Assembly: GCA_014238345.1 (NCBI GenBank)
Contig: JABABF010000180.1
Coordinates: forward strand, 1 to 8,310
Source: Gammaproteobacteria bacterium
GTDB lineage: Bacteria; Pseudomonadota; Gammaproteobacteria; JABABF01
DNA: 8,310 nt
Direction of reading: 5' to 3'
Below, one piece after another: positions 1 through 6,402 of this stretch. The notes under the pieces were generated by a model. The model had not been told where the DNA came from and did not search any database. It saw only the letters and a program-made list of their open reading frames with translations. Numbering within the stretch: position 1 is the stretch's first letter; each line of letters starts with the position of its first letter. The position numbers and the translations under genes were made by a program.

Positions 1-428
1 CCAACAAGATGCATAGCGGCTCGTCGTTGACTGAATACACCTAATATGCTGGCACCAAAGTGTCCAGGAAGCCCAGATTTGCTCAGGCACTACGTAAAGT
101 GGGCGCACTATAACACGAGCCCCAGCGGGAACACGAGTCTCAGCGGGCGGTGCGCAGGGGGGAAACCCGATCGCCGCCCGTAGCGCATGTCGGCTCCCAG
201 AGTGAACTGTGTCACTACGAGCAATTCGCCACTGAGCGAGAACACATCCCCCTAGATGCGTCCGCGAGCATCAGGGAAGAGGCAATAGCGGAGTACGCAC
301 TCGGCGAGGCGCGCTGATTACGCGGTATCGTCACCACACACACGAGCAAGCCAGCACCGATGCTCGCCACCTGTGCGCCGTCTACCGACACCGAAAGCTG
401 AGCAAACTCGCTGTAGCAAGGCACGCAT
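1..428 (-). pseudogene. dtd: Degenerate D-aminoacyl-tRNA deacylase (dtd) relic
   Basis: DTD hydrolyses D-aminoacyl-tRNAs such as D-Tyr-tRNA in the cytoplasm. No single frame is open, but pieces in all three minus frames line up in order with the roughly 145-residue family. An ATG at 428 starts MRALLQRVCSA; an extra base in the AAA run at 394-396 shifts to SVSVDGAQVASIGAGLLVCV; near 330-340 the frame returns (GDDTA). In-frame stops follow at 318-320 (TAA) and 252-254 (TAG), inside RLAECVLRY and DARGRI. The hallmark VVTQFTLGAD motif survives around 200-220. After a run of six C (plus-strand G157-162) the frame shifts again (APPAETRV), later GHFGAS, then VNDEPLCILL at the left edge. The family's C-terminal NDGPVT (Gly-cisPro) motif has become NDEPLC, so a catalytic glycine is lost. 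It lies 14 nt after thiI, probably once cotranscribed. The last few codons may lie beyond the window edge. The identity is read from recalled family motifs, not a search. Confidence 0.85.
112..147. repeat. 18-bp tandem duplication inside the dtd relic
   Basis: Two adjacent 18-bp units, 112-129 and 130-147, match at 16 of 18 positions (the two differences are C/T). On the minus strand, in the frame of the relic, they read PAETRV then PAGARV, so this looks like an in-frame duplication of six codons in the C-terminal part of dtd. Other family members have one such segment before the LY motif as far as I recall. Two differences imply the duplication is not brand new. Confidence 0.75.
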
Positions 429-442
429 ACTGTGGTGCTAGA

Positions 443-1912
443 TCAACCCGGCGGGCGATACACCGACACTCGCGCATAGCCGCGCTCACGCAAGCGCACG
501 GCATGTAGGCGGCTGAGTGCACCACGCTGACAGTAGAGTAAATACTGACGATCAGGAGCTAAACTGGGCAGTCTACTACCCAGCTCATAAGCGGGGATGC
601 ACAGGATTTCCGCCGCCGCGTTGCGCAATGGCCGACGGTGTGTCTCGGTCGGCGCTCTCAGGTCGATAATCACGCTACCGGGAGCGGCTGTGCGCACCAC
701 CGGTACAGTCCCGTCGGCTTCGCCAACGGGCGGCGCGGGTAGCGGTCGGTCGAGGGCGTGGCGACGGCTGTGCGCGACCGCCCACTGCAACAGTTGTGGG
801 CAACAGCGCTCCTCGGCTGCCGCCGCCACCTGCGGCGATACTTGGGTGCGCGGTCGGTGAGAGGCTACGGCACAACTCTCTGGCACCCCTTCGCTGAACT
901 GGGCAGTACCAATACGCCGCGCTTCGGCGATGATGTCACTCTTGTGGTCTGTGATCAGCGGGCGCAACACGAGCAATTCTGCCGCATCGTCTACCGCCAC
1001 CAGATTGGCGGGAGTCTGCGAAGACACCTGCGCCAAACTGTCCCCAGTAAGCAACAGGCTGAGCTTGGCTCTCTGCGCCACTGCACAGGCCGCTCGCAAC
1101 ATGGAGCGCTTGAGTACCACGCTGGCCAACGACCCCGGTGCTCGACGCAGTATCTCATCTAGCACTTCGGCAAAGGGCACCGCATAGAAATACGCCCGAT
1201 GCGAGGGCGCATGGCGTTGCCATAGCCACAGCGCCACTTGCCGCGCCACCAGCTCCTGTGCGGGCTCCCCTACATCGAAGAAGCAATAATGGACAATCAG
1301 TCCGCGACGCAACGCCCGATAACTGGCCACCGCCGAGTCGTAGCCCCCAGAGATCAACGACAATATGCCTCCTTGCGAGCCTAGCGGATAGCCCCCCAAG
1401 CCCTCCCACTGCCTCCTCACAAAGAGCGCACAATGATCGCGCAGCTCGAGCCGCAACAGTTCCTGGGGCGCTCGCAGGTCTACGCCAGCGGCTCCGCAAC
1501 GCAGCAAGGCCGCGCCGAGGCAACGCTCCACATCTTGTGAGCTGAATGAGTGGGTGCCGACACGGCGACAGCGCACTGCGAAGCGGCGTCCGGAGACGCG
1601 CTCCCCCCACGTTGCCACTGCCAAGTTCGTCAACGCATCCAAATTGGACAATGGCCACTCGTCGACCTCAAGCACTTTGGAAATCCCTGGAGTGCGGCAC
1701 AGCAGTTCTGGCAACTCCTCGCACCCCGCTGCTGACAGGCCGGGGGTAGGGTATACCGCCAGCTGGTTCCACACACTGCGCAACTGCGCCCGATCCCCCA
1801 GCAAACGCCGGATGTTGCGCTGTAATTGCTGGCGCTGGCGCCCGCGCACAGGCGCACTCTTGAGCGTCATCTCGGAAAAATAACGCAACAAAAAATAGTG
1901 CACAGCTGTCAA
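443..1912 (-). CDS. thiI: tRNA 4-thiouridine sulfurtransferase ThiI, with rhodanese domain
   Basis: ThiI transfers sulfur from an IscS persulfide to uridine 8 of tRNA, and in enterobacteria also feeds thiazole synthesis for thiamine. The 489 residues align end to end with E. coli ThiI (482): an N-terminal ferredoxin-like/THUMP region with GTHSFSSQDVER, the adenylating PP-loop SGGYDSAVA from residue 188, the conserved VSSQT segment, Cys347 in PESCAVAS (equivalent of E. coli Cys344), and a C-terminal rhodanese domain with the persulfide Cys461 in YCQRGALSRL (equivalent of Cys456). All key residues are present, so it should be active. No ATG start fits: the longest start is TTG at 1912, directly after a TAA; GTG at 1903 fits the E. 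coli N-terminus equally well or better. Neither has a visible Shine-Dalgarno. It is divergent from glnA and followed after 14 nt by the dtd relic. The 1138-1912 part is high in GC and has long antisense frames, which I take as shadows. Confidence 0.96.
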   Translation of the reverse strand: MTAVHYFLLRYFSEMTLKSAPVRGRQRQQLQRNIRRLLGDRAQLRSVWNQLAVYPTPGLSAAGCEELPELLCRTPGISKVLEVDEWPLSNLDALTNLAVATWGERVSGRRFAVRCRRVGTHSFSSQDVERCLGAALLRCGAAGVDLRAPQELLRLELRDHCALFVRRQWEGLGGYPLGSQGGILSLISGGYDSAVASYRALRRGLIVHYCFFDVGEPAQELVARQVALWLWQRHAPSHRAYFYAVPFAEVLDEILRRAPGSLASVVLKRSMLRAACAVAQRAKLSLLLTGDSLAQVSSQTPANLVAVDDAAELLVLRPLITDHKSDIIAEARRIGTAQFSEGVPESCAVASHRPRTQVSPQVAAAAEERCCPQLLQWAVAHSRRHALDRPLPAPPVGEADGTVPVVRTAAPGSVIIDLRAPTETHRRPLRNAAAEILCIPAYELGSRLPSLAPDRQYLLYCQRGALSRLHAVRLRERGYARVSVYRPPG

Positions 1913-1923
1913 TTATGGCGCTG

Positions 1924-1938
1924 ATATGGTTGCCATAT
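1924..1938. promoter_or_regulatory. Perfect palindrome, possible operator in the thiI/glnA gap
   Basis: ATATGG-TTG-CCATAT is a perfect inverted repeat with 6-bp arms and a 3-nt centre. It sits 12 bp upstream of the furthest thiI start, and about 24 bp upstream of the -35 element proposed for glnA. That position would suit a dimeric regulator acting on either gene. The arms are short enough to arise by chance, and I recognise no specific factor for it. Confidence 0.3.
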
Positions 1939-1961
1939 TAACCCAGTTGTATCGGCACGGC

Positions 1962-1990
1962 TTGCACCCCCATTGGGCTCCCCCTATAAT
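1962..1990 (+). promoter_or_regulatory. Sigma70-type promoter toward glnA
   Basis: A perfect TATAAT lies at 1985-1990, preceded by 17 bp and by TTGCAC at 1962-1967, which matches the -35 consensus only in its TTG. Transcription would start near 1997 and give a leader of about 175 nt before the glnA ATG. The -35 overlaps TGCACC (1963-1968), which equals one half of the NtrC consensus TGCACC-N5-GGTGCA; the second half (TGGGCT) matches poorly. No correctly spaced sigma54 -24/-12 element was seen, although many glnA genes have one. Promoter call is from motif reading only. Confidence 0.5.
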
Positions 1991-2076
1991 TGCTTAGCGA
2001 TCAATTGTGTGTGCTGGTGCTAAATTGTTCCTCCACTAGTATAGCTGTGGGACACGGCTTCACAAGTTGCCGGAAT

Positions 2077-2090
2077 AATGATGAATGATG
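2077..2090. repeat. Two tandem AATGATG units in the glnA leader
   Basis: AATGATG occurs twice in direct succession in the untranslated leader of glnA. The rest of the 1913-2174 gap is otherwise plain: it is locally A-rich around 2100-2160 (a run of seven A at 2105-2111). I see no clear terminator or riboswitch fold in it. Confidence 0.5.
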
Positions 2091-2174
2091 GACGCACACA
2101 CCATAAAAAAAGACGATCGGATTGCCCTCAACCACACCTAAAATAGCCAACAATCGAATACGATTAGGGATCTC

Positions 2175-3590
2175 ATGCCAAACAAAACCACCCAACTCAT
2201 CAACGACCACGATGTGCAGTGGCTCGATCTCCGCTTCACCGACCTGCGCGGCAAAGAGCAACATGTCACCCTGCCCAATAGCGCATGGGATCATGCGCTG
2301 TTCGAAACTGGCTTCTCTTTTGATGGCTCATCAATTGCTGGCTGGAAGGAAATCCACCAATCCGATATGCTACTCATTCCTCTGGATGACACCGCAGTGC
2401 TGGATCCTTTTGCCGAAGAGAGTACGATCAATCTGCGTTGCAATGTAACCGAACCCTCAGATGGCGGCGGCGCTGGCTAGCCCTATGAGTGTTGCCCTCG
2501 CCATACGGCATTGCGCGCCGAGGCATACCTCAGCAGTAGCGGCATCGCCGACCAAGTGTTCTTCGGTCCGGAGCCAGAGTTCTTCGTCTTTGACGATATC
2601 CGCTGGCGCACGGGTATGGGTGGCAGCTTCTACTCTATCCGCTCCGATGAAGCACACTGGCAATCTGGCGATGAACTAGAAGAAGGCAATATCGGCCATC
2701 GACCAGCACCCAAAGGCGGCTACTTTCCGGTGCCTCCAGTGGACAGCCTCTTTGATCTGCGGTGCGCCATCAGCAAGGCCGCCAGTGAAATGGGGCTGGT
2801 GCCCGAATTACACCACCACGAAGTGGCAACTGGTGGGCAAAGCGAGATCGGCATCCGCTTCAACCACCTGACTCGCAAAGCAGATGAGTTGCAAATATTC
2901 AAATACTGCGTACTCAACATCGCTGATTCCTACGGCAAGACCGCCACTTTCATGCCAAAACCCCTGCTGGATGACAACGGCAATGGCATGCACTGTCATC
3001 AATCGCTCTTCAAATCGGGCGAGAACCTGTTCACCGGCGAACTCTATGCTGGCCTGTCGCAGCTGGCACTGCATTATATCGGCGGCATCATCCGCCATGC
3101 CCGTGCGCTCAACGCCTTCACCAATGCCACCACCAATTCCTATCGGCGCCTTGTGCCAGGCTTTGAGGCACCGGTGCATCTCGCCTACTCGGCTCGCAAT
3201 CGCTCGGCGGGAATCCGCATCCCCTATGTGGATTCTCCTAAGGCAAGACGACTCGAAGTGCGCTTCCCCGATGCCAGCGGCAATGCCTATCTGGCTTTTG
3301 CGGCCATGCTGATGGCCGGTCTTGACGGCATCAAAAACAAGCTGGATCCAGGTGCCCCTGAAGACCGTAATCTCTACGACGACAGCTGCGATCTCAGCCA
3401 TATCCCCACTGTCGCCACCGATCTGCGCATGGCGCTGGCCGCATTGGAATCAGATCATGATTTTCTGACCGAGGGCGGGGTCTTTAGCGAGCAGTTGATC
3501 CACTCGTACATTGAGCTCAAGACCGCCGAAGCCGATCGCCTGCAGAGTTCGCCACATCCGGTAGAATTTGAAATGTACTACAGCAGCTGA
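2175..3590 (+). pseudogene. glnA: Type I glutamine synthetase, interrupted by one amber codon
   Basis: Glutamine synthetase makes glutamine from glutamate, ammonia and ATP as a cytoplasmic dodecamer. The frame has 471 codons before its TGA, against 469 in E. coli, and aligns throughout: N-terminal beta-grasp domain (DLRFTD, GKEQHVT, FDGSSIAGW), then catalytic domain with FGPEPEFF, KGGYFPVPPVD, HHHEVAT, DDNGNGMHCH, NATTNSYRRLVPGFEAPV, SARNRSAGIRIP and VRFPD. Tyr401 in NLYD corresponds to the adenylylated Tyr397, so GlnE-type control is expected. The ATG at 2175 is preceded by AGGGA at 2166-2170, only 4 nt away. A single in-frame TAG is codon 102 (2478-2480). No frameshift is involved; the same frame is open on both sides. 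Restarting at TTG 2511 would lose the beta-grasp domain, which supplies part of the neighbouring subunit's active site, so a fragment should be inactive. Either a recent nonsense mutation, readthrough, or a sequence error; identity is certain, the broken state less so. Confidence 0.9.
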
Positions 3591-3630
3591 TAAATCAGGC
3601 GGGCGGGTTCATCACCCTACAACTATTAGC

Positions 3631-3656
3631 CATGGAGGTTTGACATGGAGGTTTTC
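3631..3656 (+). repeat. 13-bp direct duplication carrying the RBS of the FMN protein gene
   Basis: CATGGAGGTTT occurs at 3631-3641 and again at 3644-3654, offset by 13 bp. The first copy provides the Shine-Dalgarno GGAGG (3634-3638), 6 nt before the ATG at 3645. It also contains its own ATG (3632), which would encode only Met-Glu-Val before TGA. The second copy is the true start (Met-Glu-Val-Phe). The spacing supports 3645 as the start codon. Confidence 0.7.
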
Positions 3657-5156
3657 GATTTCTTGCGATGGGCAGTCTATCTACTGATCTTCCTATTCGG
3701 CCTAGGCATCATGGTCGTGATGTACATGTACCTTGTCGATGTGACGCAAACGCGCCATGCCGTGCGGCGCAACTACCCAGTGATCGGTCGCTTTCGCTAT
3801 TTATTCGAGCAATTGGGCGAATTCTTCCGCCAGTATTTCTTCGCCATGGATCGAGAAGAAATGCCCTTCAACCGCGCTGAGCGCAGCTGGGTCTACCGCA
3901 CCGCCAAAAACGAAGACAACACCGTTGCCTTCGGTAGCACGCGTCGCCTCAATGCCATCGGCGAAGTGCTCTTCATGAACAGTCCCTTTCCACTACAAGC
4001 CCACGAGGGAAGCGCTGTCGCACCACTGGAGATCGGCGCAGGACGAGCCAAGTTGCCCTACCTTGCCCCCTCGCTGTTCAATATCTCTGGAATGAGCTAT
4101 GGAGCCATTTCCAGGCCAGCCGTGCTGGCGCTGTCACGGGGCGCACATGAAGCGGGAATCTGGATGAATACCGGTGAGGGAGGGCTATCCCCCTACCACC
4201 GCGAGGGCGGCTGTGATCTGGTCTACCAAATCGGCACCGCCAAGTACGGCGTACGCGATGAGCAGGGTGATTTATCCGATGACAAGCTACGCGAACTAGC
4301 GCAATACGAAACATTGCGCATGTTCGAGATAAAGCTCAGTCAAGGAGCCAAACCAGGCAAAGGCGGCATCCTGCCCGGGCGTAAGGTGACGAGCGAAATT
4401 GCCGCGATCCGCGGCATCTCTGTGGGAGAGGACTCGCGTAGCCCCAATGCGCACCTAGATATTCAATCAGTAGAGGATTTGTTGAAAATGATTGGGCGGG
4501 TGCGGTCGATTACAGGCCGGCCAGTGGGGTTCAAGGCCGTGCTCGGCGGCCATCTCTGGTTGCGCGAACTACTGGAAACCATACACCGGCTGGGAATCGA
4601 CTCAGCTCCGGATTTCATTACCATCGACAGCGCCGATGGCGGCACCGGAGCCGCCCCGCAAAGCTTGATGGACTATGTCGGTCTGCCATTGCGGGAGAGT
4701 CTGCCCATAGCGGTGGATTTGCTCAACGAATACGGTTTGCGCCAAGAGATCCGCATCATTGCCTCCGGCAAATTGATCACCCCAGGATCCATCGCCTGGG
4801 CACTGTGCATGGGAGCCGACTTCGTCAGCTCCGCACGCGGATTTATGTTTGCCCTCGGCTGCATTCAGGCATTGCAATGTAACCGCGACACCTGCCCAAC
4901 GGGAATCACCACCCACAACCCGCGACTACAACACGGTTTAGTGCCTAATGACAAGGCCCGTCGGGTGGCGCACTACGCACGCAATATGGTGCAAGAAGTA
5001 CAGACTATTGCCCACTCCTGCGGAGCCAAAGAAGCACGTGAATTGCGCCGCACACATGCCCGACTAGTGATGCAGAACTCTCTCTCGGCACCACTGGATG
5101 AGCTGTATCCCGTTGTTGAGACCCGCCCCGAGTATATGAGCGCCGCCAGCGGGTAA
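3645..5156 (+). CDS. Membrane-anchored glutamate-synthase-like FMN/[3Fe-4S] protein
   Basis: The 503-residue product belongs to the family annotated as FMN-binding glutamate synthase family protein. It begins with a hydrophobic helix (about residues 7-32) with basic residues after it, so it is probably anchored in the inner membrane with a cytoplasmic catalytic part. The body matches the FMN-binding barrel of GltB: ISGMSYGAIS, NTGEGGLSPYH, KLSQGAKPGKGG (about residue 230), FKAVLGGH, IDSADGGTGAAP (about 326) and SARGFMFALG. Cys406, Cys412 and Cys417 in GCIQALQCNRDTCPTGI match the [3Fe-4S] cysteines of glutamate synthase. The N-terminal glutaminase domain and the C-terminal beta-helix of GltB are absent, so glutamine-dependent glutamate synthesis is not implied; the true substrate is not established. 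It lies 54 nt after glnA and 7 nt before an antiporter gene, so the three are probably cotranscribed. A clear GGAGG supports the start. Confidence 0.88.
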   Translation: MEVFDFLRWAVYLLIFLFGLGIMVVMYMYLVDVTQTRHAVRRNYPVIGRFRYLFEQLGEFFRQYFFAMDREEMPFNRAERSWVYRTAKNEDNTVAFGSTRRLNAIGEVLFMNSPFPLQAHEGSAVAPLEIGAGRAKLPYLAPSLFNISGMSYGAISRPAVLALSRGAHEAGIWMNTGEGGLSPYHREGGCDLVYQIGTAKYGVRDEQGDLSDDKLRELAQYETLRMFEIKLSQGAKPGKGGILPGRKVTSEIAAIRGISVGEDSRSPNAHLDIQSVEDLLKMIGRVRSITGRPVGFKAVLGGHLWLRELLETIHRLGIDSAPDFITIDSADGGTGAAPQSLMDYVGLPLRESLPIAVDLLNEYGLRQEIRIIASGKLITPGSIAWALCMGADFVSSARGFMFALGCIQALQCNRDTCPTGITTHNPRLQHGLVPNDKARRVAHYARNMVQEVQTIAHSCGAKEARELRRTHARLVMQNSLSAPLDELYPVVETRPEYMSAASG

Positions 5157-5163
5157 TTTAAAC

Positions 5164-6402
5164 ATGGACATGGGTGTTGAAGCGATAGTCGCCACAACCT
5201 TGTTACTCGCAGCGGTGGCACTACCGGCAACAGTAGCGGTGCGCTACATCCCCCAGCTGCCGCTGTCGGCTTGGCTGGTCGGTTTTGGCTTTGCACTCGG
5301 CCTCGGGGTCGAGGCCACTGGCTTTGACACCGGGGTGCGCGCCAGCAACTTCGAGGCGCTAATGTTCTTCGTGCTTTTGCCAGCGCTGATCTTTGAGGCA
5401 GGCTACTGTTTGCAACAAAAACTGCTGTGGCACCATATCGCCCCAGTGTTGTTGATGGCCACACTGGGACTGCTCCTATCACTGGTCGCCAGTGGTGTGG
5501 CGCTGTGGCTGGGTATCAATCACCCAGGATTTCCGCTACTTGCAGGGTTATTGGGAGGAGCCCTGCTCGCCGCTACTGACCCGGTCGCTGTGGTCGCGCA
5601 GATTCGGCAACTGTCCGCTCCAGCCGACTTGGTCGTGCTAGTAGAAGGCGAGAGCCTGTTCAACGATGCCACCGCCATCGTCGTGTTCTCGCTACTACTC
5701 TCCGTGGCCACCACAATGGGCACACAGACCCCCAGTGTAGGCAGTGCCGTGCTCGATTTTTCCATGGTGTTCTGTGGCGGCATCACCATTGGCATTGCCA
5801 TAGGTTGCGCCGCTGCACTCGCCGAACGGTGGCTGGCACCCACTTTGCCAAGAAGTTATAACTCTTTGCTGGCCGCCTACGGTGCCTTCTATATAGCCGA
5901 GGGCTTGCTGCATGTATCTGGTGTTATGGCGGTGCTGGCCGCCGCCATGGTATTGCATCGCGAGCACCAGAAACAACTAGACAAAGCACAGTGCAAGCAA
6001 TTACACACCGTGTGGAACGCCCTCGCACACCTGTTCAATACCTTGGTATTCGCCCTGATGGGACTGACCATAACCGTCGGTATGTTTAGCCATCACTGGA
6101 TCGCCATGCTGATTGCCATTGTGGCCGCACTGATCGGTCGTACTGTCGCTGTCTACAGCAGTGTATGGCTCGCCACACGATGCACAGATTACACTTTGCC
6201 CAGTTCCTATCAGCCAGTCCTAGTATGGGGAGGACTACGCGGCGGCATCGCGCTGGCCTTGGCTCTGTCCTTGCCGCACGAACTGCCCTACTGGTGGGTA
6301 CTGCAGTCGATCTGCTACGGTGTTGTGCTATTCACACTACTGGTTCAGGCTCCGACAATGCCTTGGCTACTGCGACGACTCAACCTCATCAACCGAGACT
6401 GA
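5164..6402 (+). CDS. CPA1-family Na+/H+ antiporter (NhaP-like)
   Basis: This 412-residue protein is almost wholly hydrophobic, with about 11-13 predicted membrane helices and no long cytoplasmic tail. It would exchange protons for sodium (or potassium) across the inner membrane in pH and salt homeostasis. Family signatures are clear: AATDPVAVVA with Asp139, and VEGESLFNDATAIVVF with the Asn167-Asp168 pair typical of electroneutral CPA1 exchangers. LVWGGLRGGIALALALSLP near the C-terminus is the conserved late helix with the essential arginine region. The ATG at 5164 lies 7 nt after the stop of the FMN protein gene, with no good Shine-Dalgarno, so translational coupling is likely; ATG 5170 is an alternative. 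The last 36 bp overlap the convergent end of dsbD. The ion specificity cannot be read from the sequence. Length is complete for the short NhaP type. Confidence 0.92.
   Translation: MDMGVEAIVATTLLLAAVALPATVAVRYIPQLPLSAWLVGFGFALGLGVEATGFDTGVRASNFEALMFFVLLPALIFEAGYCLQQKLLWHHIAPVLLMATLGLLLSLVASGVALWLGINHPGFPLLAGLLGGALLAATDPVAVVAQIRQLSAPADLVVLVEGESLFNDATAIVVFSLLLSVATTMGTQTPSVGSAVLDFSMVFCGGITIGIAIGCAAALAERWLAPTLPRSYNSLLAAYGAFYIAEGLLHVSGVMAVLAAAMVLHREHQKQLDKAQCKQLHTVWNALAHLFNTLVFALMGLTITVGMFSHHWIAMLIAIVAALIGRTVAVYSSVWLATRCTDYTLPSSYQPVLVWGGLRGGIALALALSLPHELPYWWVLQSICYGVVLFTLLVQAPTMPWLLRRLNLINRD

Noticed and set aside
144..177. GC-rich potential hairpin (GGGCGG ... CCGCCC), considered as a terminator or small RNA
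   Set aside because: The stem has a long unpaired middle, no T tract follows on either strand, and the stretch is explained by the dtd relic's coding sequence.
215..424. A 69-residue minus-strand open frame starting with GTG
   Set aside because: It is only the middle frame segment of the broken dtd gene; after about residue 32 it leaves the family match, which continues in another frame.
1155..1658. A 167-residue minus-strand frame and several long plus-strand frames inside thiI
   Set aside because: They are shadows in a GC-rich gene; the thiI frame accounts for the whole interval with clear domain matches, and the shadow proteins are arginine/alanine/proline-rich without motifs.
2056..2070. 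Possible sigma54 promoter upstream of glnA (GG at 2056-2057, TTGC at 2067-2070)
   Set aside because: The spacing between GG and GC is 11 nt rather than the required 10, and the -24 side is CGGCTT rather than TGGCAC. The other near match at 1953-1965 has only 8 nt spacing.
2079..2147. A 22-codon plus-strand frame (MMNDGRTHHKKRR...) in the glnA leader, possible leader peptide
   Set aside because: It has only a weak, too-close Shine-Dalgarno-like GGAA and no recognisable attenuator or regulatory codon run; most likely chance.
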